Assembly (NCBI GenBank): GCA_020442545.1 | Contig: JAGRJX010000250.1 | Location: forward strand, 1-6,545 | DNA from: Lysobacterales bacterium | GTDB taxonomy: Bacteria; Pseudomonadota; Gammaproteobacteria; Xanthomonadales; Xanthomonadaceae | Direction of reading: 5' to 3' | Length of the DNA stretch: 6,545 bases | Part shown: positions 1 to 5,646 of the stretch, piece by piece | Layout: every line of letters begins with the position of its first letter | Numbering within the stretch: the first letter of the stretch is position 1 | Made by a program: the position numbers and the translations under genes | Notes under the pieces: generated by a model | What the model was told of the DNA's origin: nothing | Database searches by the model: none | Seen by the model: only the letters and a program-made list of their open reading frames with translations

Positions 1-1
1 C

Positions 2-301
2 ATTGCCGAGCAGCGTGGCTGGTCGGTGCGCGTGGTCGACCTGCGCTGGCTGCAGCCGCTCAACGAAGGCTTCATCGCCGAACAGGCCGCTGCCTGCAAG
101 CGCATCCTGGTGGTGGACGAAGGCCGCCGCAGCGCCGGCGTGGGCGAGGGCATCATCACCGCGATTGTTGAAGCCGGGCAGGGCGCGAAGCCGCTCAAGC
201 GCGTGGTCGGTGTCGATACCTATACGCCGCTGGCCGGTGCTGCTTTCCTGGTGCTGCCGTCCGACCAGGACATCGTGACGGCCGCTCTGACGATGGAATG
301 A
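2..301 (+). CDS. 2-oxoacid dehydrogenase E1 beta-type / transketolase C-terminal domain protein, 3' end only
   Basis: The left edge cuts this gene; 99 codons remain in frame, ending at TGA 299-301. The visible part matches the C-terminal transketolase-like domain of E1 beta subunits of branched-chain or pyruvate-type 2-oxoacid dehydrogenases. It shows the VDLRWLQPLNEGFI stretch (residues 12-25; family pattern vDLRtl.PlD...I), then ILVVDEGRRSAGVGEGI (about residues 35-51; family pattern vvdEg...gGvg.ei), then YTPLAG and LVLPSDQDIV near the end. This domain helps form the E1 alpha/beta interface and bind the lipoyl E2 partner in the cytoplasmic decarboxylation step that uses thiamine diphosphate. 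The fragment cannot show whether this is a separate beta subunit or the end of an alpha-beta fusion, nor its 2-oxoacid. A GTG at 26 is internal, because the frame stays open to the window edge. No terminator-like hairpin follows it before the next gene, 58 nt downstream on the same strand. Confidence 0.82.
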   Translation: MAEQRGWSVRVVDLRWLQPLNEGFIAEQAAACKRILVVDEGRRSAGVGEGIITAIVEAGQGAKPLKRVVGVDTYTPLAGAAFLVLPSDQDIVTAALTME

Positions 302-321
302 AGCCAGCTGGGCGCCGCCCC

Positions 322-350
322 GTGACGGCAGGCGACGGATTGCCTATCAT
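322..350 (+). promoter_or_regulatory. Putative sigma70-type promoter of the cyclase-FHA gene, giving a (near-)leaderless mRNA
   Basis: GTGACG at 322-327 (4 of 6 to TTGACA) and TATCAT at 345-350 (5 of 6 to TATAAT) are separated by exactly 17 nt. Initiation about 7 nt after the -10 box would fall near 356-358, only 0-4 nt before the ATG at 360. This agrees with the lack of a convincing Shine-Dalgarno; only a GGA at 351-355 lies upstream. The call rests on motif matching in a GC-rich genome and is inference. The gene could instead be read from the upstream E1 gene. Confidence 0.45.
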
Positions 351-359
351 CGGACAATC

Positions 360-1268
360 ATGACCCAGTCCACGCCGCTCACCATCCTTTTCGCCGACGT
401 CAGCGGCAGCACGCGGCTGTTCGAGGAGCGCGGCGACGTCGAGGCCCGCGCCATCATCGCCTCGGTGCTTGGCGCCTTGTCCGAAGTCGCGGAGAGCCAC
501 GGTGGCTCGGTGGTCAAGACCATCGGTGATGAAATCATGTGCACGTTTCCCGGTGCCATGCAGGGCGTAATGGCCGGTTGCGACATGCAGCGCCGGGTAG
601 CGCACGATCCGCAGTTTGTCCGCGACAACATCGCCATCCGCATCGGCCTGCATCACGGTGACGCACTGGTGGAGGACGGCGATGTCTACGGCGATGCGGT
701 GAACACCGCCGCCCGCATGGCGGCGCTGGCAAAGCGCGAGCAGATCGTCACGACCGCCGCTTCGGTGAAGAATTTCACCGCCAGCGGTGGCTTGAACGTG
801 CGTAGCCTCGGCAAGGCCCGGGTGGCCGGCAAGTTGCTGCCGATCGAAATCGTGGACGTACTGTGGCAGGAAGACACCTCAAACGTCACCACGGTACAGC
901 GGGCGATTCGTGTTGATGAGGCGGCCGGCCGGCCGAAGCTGACGCTGCGCTTTCGTGGCCAGGTGATCGAGCTGAGTGACGAGAGCCAGCCGTTCTCGCT
1001 GGGCCGCGAGGACAGCAACACCCTGTCGGTGCAGACCGAATGGGTGAGCCGGAATCACGCGCTGATCGAATACAAGCGCGGGTACTTCATCCTCTCCGAC
1101 CGTTCCACCAACGGTACCTACGTCAAGCTTGGCGAAGATGACGAGCTGCGGCTGCATCGCGACGAAGTGCATCTGCGCAAGGCGGGCACCATCAGCCTGG
1201 GGCAGATGGTCGCGCTCAATGAACGTGACGTGGTGTATTTTCAGTGCTCGGAAGGGGCGGATCCGTAG
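360..1268 (+). CDS. Class III adenylate cyclase with C-terminal FHA domain
   Basis: This 302-residue soluble protein has no signal peptide or membrane segment. Residues about 5-168 are a class III nucleotide cyclase catalytic domain. Metal-binding aspartates are D13 (in FADVSGST) and D57 (in KTIGDEIM). The purine-specifying pair K53 and D108 predicts ATP rather than GTP as substrate. The transition-state residues N115 and R119 sit in GDAVNTAARM. All six canonical residues are present, so it should make cAMP as a homodimer in the cytoplasm. After a linker (about 171-205), residues about 208-288 form an FHA domain with G215-R216, S230/H233 (SRNH) and N251-G252 (STNGTYV). These are the conserved phosphothreonine-recognition positions, suggesting control by or docking to a Ser/Thr-phosphorylated partner; no kinase is visible here. 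The ATG at 360 is chosen because the cyclase fold begins almost immediately. It has no good ribosome binding site, and a promoter-like element sits just upstream. The substrate is inferred from key residues only. Confidence 0.9.
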   Translation: MTQSTPLTILFADVSGSTRLFEERGDVEARAIIASVLGALSEVAESHGGSVVKTIGDEIMCTFPGAMQGVMAGCDMQRRVAHDPQFVRDNIAIRIGLHHGDALVEDGDVYGDAVNTAARMAALAKREQIVTTAASVKNFTASGGLNVRSLGKARVAGKLLPIEIVDVLWQEDTSNVTTVQRAIRVDEAAGRPKLTLRFRGQVIELSDESQPFSLGREDSNTLSVQTEWVSRNHALIEYKRGYFILSDRSTNGTYVKLGEDDELRLHRDEVHLRKAGTISLGQMVALNERDVVYFQCSEGADP

Positions 1269-1298
1269 TACCTTGCCGATGGACAGATACTCAGCAAC

Positions 1299-1329
1299 GA
1301 CAAAGGCCGGCACTGCGCGGGCCTTTGTC
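1299..1329. terminator. Bidirectional terminator-like hairpin between convergent genes
   Basis: GACAAAGGCC at 1299-1308 and GGCCTTTGTC at 1320-1329 form a perfect 10-bp stem with an 11-nt loop. It sits in the 87-nt gap between the stop of the cyclase gene (1268) and the stop of the convergent M13 peptidase gene (1356). The A- and T-containing bases lie inside the stem, so it reads similarly on both strands. There is no extended U-run after it, so termination strength is uncertain, but position and symmetry fit a shared terminator. Confidence 0.65.
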
Positions 1330-1355
1330 ATGGGGCCACGGCTTTCGCCCGGTGA

Positions 1356-3401
1356 CTACCAGATGCGGACCTTGTGCTCGCCGTCGCGGACCATGGCATC
1401 GCCCACCTGGCAGGCAAAGGCCTGTGCAAAGGCATCCATGTTTGACGGCGCGCCAATGGCGCGGAACTTGAGCGGTGAATGCGAATCGCTGTTCAGGCGA
1501 ACCAGCTGTGCCTCGTCGCGGATGCTGCCGCGCCAGACACGGCCCCAGCTCAGGAAAAAACGCTGCTCCTGGGTGAATCCATCAATCTTGGCGTTCTTCT
1601 CCGGATCGGCCTTGAGGGCCGCCTGCAGGGCGTCATAAGCGACGCTCAGGCCGCCGAGATCGGCGATGTTCTCGCCCAGCGTCAGCCTGCCGTTGACGTG
1701 CTTGTCCGGGTGGTCGGCCAGCGGCGCGTAACCCTCGAACTGCTCGACCAGCTTGTCGGCTCGCGCCTCGAACTTGGCGCGGTCCTCGTCGGTCCACCAG
1801 TTGGCATTGTTGCCGACGCTGTCAAACTTGCTGCCCTTGTCGTCGAAGCCATGGCTGGCTTCGTGGCCGATCACGCCGCCGATGGCGCCGTAGTTGATCG
1901 CGTCGTCACCGTTGGCGTAGAAGAACGGCGGTTGCAGGATGGCGGCCGGAAAGTTGATGGTGTTGGTGGTGCCGCTGTAGTAAGCGTTGACCGTTTGCGG
2001 TGACATACCCCATTCCATGCGGTCGGTCGCGGTGCCGATCTTGGCGATGTCATAGGCGCGGTTGAACTTCGCCGCCGCCTTGATGTTGGCATAGAAATTG
2101 TCCGGGCTGATCGACAGGCCGTTCCAGTCGCGCCATTTGTCCGGATAGCCGATCTTCGGCAGGAAGGTGCTCCACTTCTCCAGCGCCTTCGCCTTGGTGG
2201 CATCGCTCATCCAGTCGAGGTTCTCGATGCGCACCTTGAGGGCATTCTGAACGTTGTTGACCAGCTCCAGCGCACGTTCCTTGGCTTCGGGCGGGAAGTA
2301 GCGGTCAACATAGAGCTGGCCCAACGCCTGGCCCATGCTGCCGTTGACCACGTCCAGCACCCGCTTCCAGCGGGCGCGCTGCTCCGGCTGGCCGTTCAGC
2401 TTCTTGCCGTAGAAGGCGAAGCTGGCGTCCTGGAACGCGCTGGACAGGTATGGTGCGGCGTCGTCGATGGTGTGGAAGGCGAGGTAGTTGCGCCAGTCGC
2501 CGATCGGTGCCTTGGCCAGCAGTCGATCCACTTCGGCGAAAAAGGTCGGCTGCCCCATCGAGAATCCATCCTGCACTGTCACGCCCTGCGCCTTGAAGAA
2601 GGCGTTCCAGTCGAAATGCGGCGTGACCTTGTTGGCCTCGGCGATGCTGACAAACTTGTACTGGTTCTTCGGATCGCGACGCTCGACGTTGCTCAATGAG
2701 GCGGCGGCAAGCCGGGATTCGAAGGCAAGCACCGAGTCGGCCTTGCTGCCGGCAACCTTCGCGTCGTCACCGGCCAGCGTGAAGATCGTGGCGATGTATT
2801 CGCGGTAGGCACGGCGGATGTCCGCATACTGGTCGTCGCTGTAGTAGTCCTTGGTCGGCAGGCCGAGACCGCTCTCGAAGGTGAAGGCGATTTGCCGTTT
2901 GGCGTCTTGGTAGTCCGCGCTGCTGCCGAAGCTGAACAGCTGTGCGTTGCCGTCGGCATAGGCCTTGCCGATCCAGTTGGCGACGTCGCGGCCGTTCTGC
3001 AGGCGCTCGATTGCCCAGATCTCCGGGCGGATCGGGTCCATGCCCGCCTTTTCAATGGCGACTTCATTCATGCCGGAGCGGTACAGCCAGCCGATCTTTT
3101 GCACCAGGCTGCCTTTGCCTGCCATGTCGGCGACGGTTTCGGCGGCGTCCACCAGGTCGCGCTGGGCGTTCAGGCTCTGCTCGCGTAGCTGGTCAAACGC
3201 GCCCCAGCGCGTGCGGTCGGAAGGGATCGGGTTCTCGGCCACCCACTTGCCGTTGACGTAGGCATTGAAGTCGGCGCAGGCATCGATGCTGGTGTCGATG
3301 TCGCCGGCATCGAACACCGATTCCGCGGCGGCGGTGCCGGCCAGGGTGGTGAAGGCAAGGGCGATGCTGAGGCTCAGCGAGCGGCGAACGATTCGGGACA
3401 C
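1356..3401 (-). CDS. M13 family zinc metallopeptidase (neprilysin/PepO-like), exported; downstream copy of a tandem pair
   Basis: A 681-residue M13 endopeptidase, typical in length for the family. An N-terminal signal peptide (basic SRIVRR, hydrophobic core, AAA at 24-26) predicts Sec export and cleavage near residue 26, so it acts in the periplasm or outside on peptides. The M13 N-terminal signature follows (DACADF, then NGKW and IPSDRTRWGAF). The catalytic half has NAYY at 472-475, the zinc site HEASH (H513, E514, H517), and GENIADLGG with zinc ligand E577 and D581. H641 and R647 match the neprilysin substrate-binding His711/Arg717. The only two cysteines, C42 and C664, match the neprilysin Cys79-Cys734 disulfide. 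The start is taken as GTG at 3401 because AGGAG lies 6 nt upstream; an ATG at 3428 adds nine residues ahead of the signal peptide and lacks that site. It lies 79 nt after a paralogous M13 gene on the same strand, probably co-transcribed with it. Cleavage specificity cannot be read from sequence. Confidence 0.95.
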   Translation of the reverse strand: MSRIVRRSLSLSIALAFTTLAGTAAAESVFDAGDIDTSIDACADFNAYVNGKWVAENPIPSDRTRWGAFDQLREQSLNAQRDLVDAAETVADMAGKGSLVQKIGWLYRSGMNEVAIEKAGMDPIRPEIWAIERLQNGRDVANWIGKAYADGNAQLFSFGSSADYQDAKRQIAFTFESGLGLPTKDYYSDDQYADIRRAYREYIATIFTLAGDDAKVAGSKADSVLAFESRLAAASLSNVERRDPKNQYKFVSIAEANKVTPHFDWNAFFKAQGVTVQDGFSMGQPTFFAEVDRLLAKAPIGDWRNYLAFHTIDDAAPYLSSAFQDASFAFYGKKLNGQPEQRARWKRVLDVVNGSMGQALGQLYVDRYFPPEAKERALELVNNVQNALKVRIENLDWMSDATKAKALEKWSTFLPKIGYPDKWRDWNGLSISPDNFYANIKAAAKFNRAYDIAKIGTATDRMEWGMSPQTVNAYYSGTTNTINFPAAILQPPFFYANGDDAINYGAIGGVIGHEASHGFDDKGSKFDSVGNNANWWTDEDRAKFEARADKLVEQFEGYAPLADHPDKHVNGRLTLGENIADLGGLSVAYDALQAALKADPEKNAKIDGFTQEQRFFLSWGRVWRGSIRDEAQLVRLNSDSHSPLKFRAIGAPSNMDAFAQAFACQVGDAMVRDGEHKVRIW

Positions 3402-3407
3402 GAGAAA

Positions 3408-3412
3408 CTCCT
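3408..3412 (-). promoter_or_regulatory. Shine-Dalgarno AGGAG deciding the GTG start at 3401
   Basis: On the minus strand AGGAG (3412-3408) precedes GTG (3401-3399) with a 6-nt spacer. The in-frame ATG at 3428 would place this ribosome binding site inside the coding region. The site therefore favours GTG initiation and leaves the signal peptide starting with the basic stretch directly. Confidence 0.8.
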
Positions 3413-3428
3413 GAAAGACTTGATGCAC

Positions 3429-3479
3429 GCGCGGACCCGCAGGTCCGCGCTCAGTAGCGGGCAGCCGGAAAACCGGCTG
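3429..3479 (-). repeat. Two perfect intergenic hairpins between the tandem M13 genes
   Basis: In transcription order (minus strand), CAGCCGG-TTTT-CCGGCTG (3479-3462; 7-bp stem, 4-nt loop) begins one base after the TAA of the upstream peptidase. GCGCGGACC-TGCG-GGTCCGCGC (3450-3429; perfect 9-bp stem, 4-nt loop) follows. Neither is followed by a T-run, so they look less like simple intrinsic terminators than like 3'-end stabilisers or processing/partial-attenuation elements within a dicistronic message. The downstream ribosome binding site lies 16 nt beyond the second stem. Function is inference; the base pairing is directly visible. Confidence 0.6.
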
Positions 3480-3480
3480 A

Positions 3481-5508
3481 TTACCAGATGACGACGCGCT
3501 CGGATTCCGGGCGCACCATCTTGTCGCCGGTCACGCACTCGTAGGCCTGCGCGAAGTTGGGCATGTTGGAAGGCGCACCGATGGCGCGGAAGTTGGCCGG
3601 CGCGTGCGGGTCGGTGTTGAGGCGCACCTTCAGCTCTTCCGGCTTGAAGTTGCGACGCCACACCACCGCCCAGTTGGCGAAGAAGCGCTGGTCCGGCGTC
3701 ATGCCGTTGATCGGACGAAGGCGCATGTTCTCGGTGGCCTTGTGGAAGGCGTCGAAGGCGACGGTCAGACCGCCGAGGTCGGCGATGTTCTCGCCCAGCG
3801 TCAGCTCGCCCTTCACGTGCAGGCCGTCGATGGCCACGTAGTCGTCAAACTGCTTGACCAGCTTGGCGGTGCGCGCCACGAACTTCTCGCGGTCCTCGGC
3901 AGACCACCAGTTGTCGAAGTTGCCCTTGGCGTCGAACTGGCTGCCCTGGTCGTCGTAGCCGTGCAGCATTTCGTGGCCGATGACCGCGCCGATGCCGCCG
4001 TAGTTGAGCGCCGGATCGGCCAGCGCGTCGAAGAACGGCGGCTGCAGGATGGCGGCCGGGAACACGATCTCGTTCATCTGCGGGTTGTAGTAGGCGTTCA
4101 CCGTCTGCGGCGACATGCCCCATTCGCTGCGGTCGACCGGCTTGCCGATCTTGGCCATCTGGAACTGATGCTCGAAAGCGCTGGCGCGAATGGCGTTACC
4201 CAGATAGTCGTTGGCGCGAATGTCGAGGTCGCTCCAGTCACGCCACTTGTCCGGGTAGCCGATCTTCGGGGTGAACGAGGCCCACTTCTCCAGCGCCTTC
4301 TTCTTGGTTTCCGGACCCATCCAGTCGAGGTTTTCCAGGCGAACCTTGAGCGCGGCGCTGAGGTTGTGCACCAGTTCCAGCGCGGCGGCCTTGGATTCCG
4401 GCGGGAAAACCTTGGCCACGTAGAGCTGGCCCAGCGCTTCGCCCATGACGCCGTTGACGATGCCCAGCACGCGCTTCCAGCGCGGACGCTGTTCTTCCTG
4501 GCCGCGCAGCACCTTGCCGTAGAAGTTGAAGCTTTCCTGCGACACGGCGTCGCTCAAGAACGGTGCGGCGCTGTTGATAGTGTTGTAGCGCAGGTAGGCC
4601 TTCCAGGTGCCCAGCGGCGTGTCGGTCATCATCTTGTCGAGCGCGGCGAAGAAATCCGGCTGCGCCAGCGAGAACATTTCCGGCTGCGCCACGCCGTTGG
4701 CGTCGAAGAACGCGCTCCAGGAGAAATGCGGGGTGATCTTGTCGGCATCGGCCACGCTGACCGGGTTGTAGAACTTCGACGGATCACGCAGCTCGATCGG
4801 CGACAGCGAGTGTTTGGCCAGCTCGGTTTCGAAGGCGAGAACGTCCTTGGCCTGCTTGGCGGCGTCATCAGCCGACACACCGGCCAGCTCCAGCATCTTG
4901 GCCACATGCTCGACGAAGGCCTTGCGGATCTTGACGTAATCTTCCTTGTCCTCCAGGTAATAGGCCTTCTCCGGCAGGCTCAGGCCGCCCTGGCTGGCGT
5001 AGGCGATGACCATGGACGAATCCTTGAAGTCACCCGTGCCGAAGAAGCCAAACAGGCCGCCGAAGCCGCGGCCATAGTCGCGACGGATCCACTCGCCCAG
5101 CGCTGCGGGGCTGTCGATGGCGTCGACTTCGGCGAGGTAGGGCTTGAGCGGCGCGACGCCGGCCTTGTTCAGCGTGTCCGCATCCATGCCGCTGCCGTAG
5201 AGGTCACCGATCTTCTGTTTAATGCTGCCTTTCTCGGCGTCACTCTTGGCCGCCGCTTCGACGATCTCCCGCTGGGTTTCCAGCGAACGCTCGCCGAGGA
5301 TCTCGAAGGTGCCCCAGGTGGTGTGATCGCCAGGAACCGGGTTCGCGGCCAGCCACGGGCCGTTCACGCGCTGGTTCAGGTCCTGACAGGCGGCGGCGTC
5401 CTTGTCGAAGTCGGCCGGCTTGAGCCAGTCGTGCTCGGACGCATTGGCGGATGCAGCGAGGGCGAGACCTAGCGCCGCAGCGAGCGGCAGCAGACGGTTG
5501 CGGGACAT
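3481..5508 (-). CDS. M13 family zinc metallopeptidase (neprilysin/PepO-like), exported; upstream copy of a tandem pair
   Basis: A 675-residue M13 peptidase, paralogous to the next gene downstream. The signal peptide runs from MSRNRLLPL through an Ala/Leu core to ANA (21-23), predicting export with cleavage near residue 23. The N-terminal M13 signature is ACQDLNQRVNGPW, then PVPGDHTTWGTFE. Catalytic elements are NAYY at 471-474, HEMLH (H512, E513, H516), and GENIADLGG giving E573 and D577. H635 and R641 are the substrate-binding His/Arg. C41 and C658 are its only cysteines and fit one neprilysin-type terminal disulfide. Hydrolysis of peptide bonds in small to medium peptides is expected from the family. 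The start is the ATG at 5508, with GGAG 6 nt upstream; the same frame is open up to an ATG at 5634, but those 42 extra residues would precede the signal peptide and cross a terminator-like hairpin. By eye, more than half the residues of the catalytic half are identical to the neighbour, including long shared runs such as GMSPQTVNAYY and FPAAILQPPFF. Confidence 0.95.
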   Translation of the reverse strand: MSRNRLLPLAAALGLALAASANASEHDWLKPADFDKDAAACQDLNQRVNGPWLAANPVPGDHTTWGTFEILGERSLETQREIVEAAAKSDAEKGSIKQKIGDLYGSGMDADTLNKAGVAPLKPYLAEVDAIDSPAALGEWIRRDYGRGFGGLFGFFGTGDFKDSSMVIAYASQGGLSLPEKAYYLEDKEDYVKIRKAFVEHVAKMLELAGVSADDAAKQAKDVLAFETELAKHSLSPIELRDPSKFYNPVSVADADKITPHFSWSAFFDANGVAQPEMFSLAQPDFFAALDKMMTDTPLGTWKAYLRYNTINSAAPFLSDAVSQESFNFYGKVLRGQEEQRPRWKRVLGIVNGVMGEALGQLYVAKVFPPESKAAALELVHNLSAALKVRLENLDWMGPETKKKALEKWASFTPKIGYPDKWRDWSDLDIRANDYLGNAIRASAFEHQFQMAKIGKPVDRSEWGMSPQTVNAYYNPQMNEIVFPAAILQPPFFDALADPALNYGGIGAVIGHEMLHGYDDQGSQFDAKGNFDNWWSAEDREKFVARTAKLVKQFDDYVAIDGLHVKGELTLGENIADLGGLTVAFDAFHKATENMRLRPINGMTPDQRFFANWAVVWRRNFKPEELKVRLNTDPHAPANFRAIGAPSNMPNFAQAYECVTGDKMVRPESERVVIW

Positions 5509-5514
5509 ACGTAA

Positions 5515-5518
5515 CTCC
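5515..5518 (-). promoter_or_regulatory. Shine-Dalgarno GGAG deciding the ATG start at 5508
   Basis: On the minus strand GGAG (5518-5515) stands 6 nt before the ATG that begins the signal peptide. This supports the short start over the in-frame ATG at 5634. Confidence 0.75.
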
Positions 5519-5547
5519 AGAGCAGGGGTAGCGCCAGGCGGCACACG

Positions 5548-5594
5548 AAAAAACCGGAATGCGAGACTAGGGCCGGCACGGCCCGGATTCCAGT
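5548..5594 (-). terminator. Terminator-like hairpin with T6 between hsdR-like gene and M13 pair (terminator or leader attenuator)
   Basis: On the minus strand ACTGGAAT (5594-5587) can pair with ATTCCGGT (5560-5553; 8 bp with one G-T). The enclosed segment contains a further GGGCC-GTGCC-GGCCC mini-hairpin. The structure runs directly into TTTTTT (5553-5548). This is the expected shape of a Rho-independent terminator for the restriction gene ending at 5647. Its T-run ends only 39 nt before the peptidase ATG at 5508, leaving little room for a promoter in between. It could therefore instead lie in the peptidase leader and act as an attenuator. Confidence 0.5.
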
Positions 5595-5605
5595 GACAGA
5601 GGTCA

Positions 5606-5618
5606 TTGGCGACGCCAA
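5606..5618. promoter_or_regulatory. Perfect 13-bp palindrome, possible operator upstream of the M13 pair
   Basis: TTGGCG-A-CGCCAA is a perfect inverted repeat with 6-nt arms about a single central base, in non-coding DNA between the hsdR-like stop (5647) and the M13 start (5508). On the minus strand it follows a TTGACG (5627-5622) that could be a -35 box, but no good -10 box is visible at the right spacing. The symmetry is seen directly; a regulator-binding role is a guess. Confidence 0.25.
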
Positions 5619-5646
5619 CTACGTCAAAGTTCAAATCTGTGCCTAG

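Noticed and set aside
309..322. GGGC-GCC-GCCC hairpin as a terminator of the E1 gene
   Set aside because: Only a 4-bp stem in GC-rich DNA and no T-run after it.
1129..1638. Plus-strand 169-codon frame spanning the cyclase end, the terminator and the end of the M13 gene
   Set aside because: It overlaps two well-supported genes in other frames and reads through the intergenic hairpin; no domain is recognisable.
1479..2003. 174-codon plus-strand open frame antisense to the downstream M13 gene
   Set aside because: Codon-aligned shadow of the catalytic half of the peptidase, with no domain or ribosome binding site.
3399..3428. ATG at 3428 as start of the downstream M13 peptidase (690 residues)
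   Set aside because: It places a strong AGGAG inside the coding region and adds nine residues before a normal signal peptide; GTG at 3401 is ideally spaced from that site.
3604..5472. 622-codon open frame on the plus strand, fully antisense to the upstream M13 gene
   Set aside because: It is codon-aligned with the real gene, so its stops would require TTA, CTA or TCA codons in the sense frame, which are rare in high-GC genes. The translation is low-complexity in type (Val/Gly/Arg/His-rich) with no recognisable domain, while the minus strand encodes a complete M13 enzyme.
5509..5634. ATG at 5634 as start of the upstream M13 peptidase (717 residues)
   Set aside because: The extra 42 residues precede a complete signal peptide, cross a terminator-like hairpin and resemble non-coding translation; the ATG at 5508 has GGAG 6 nt upstream.
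5599..5634. Sigma70 promoter for the M13 pair using TTGACG (5627-5622) or TTGAAC (5634-5629)
   Set aside because: No acceptable -10 hexamer occurs 16-18 nt downstream of either, so I do not list it as a promoter feature.
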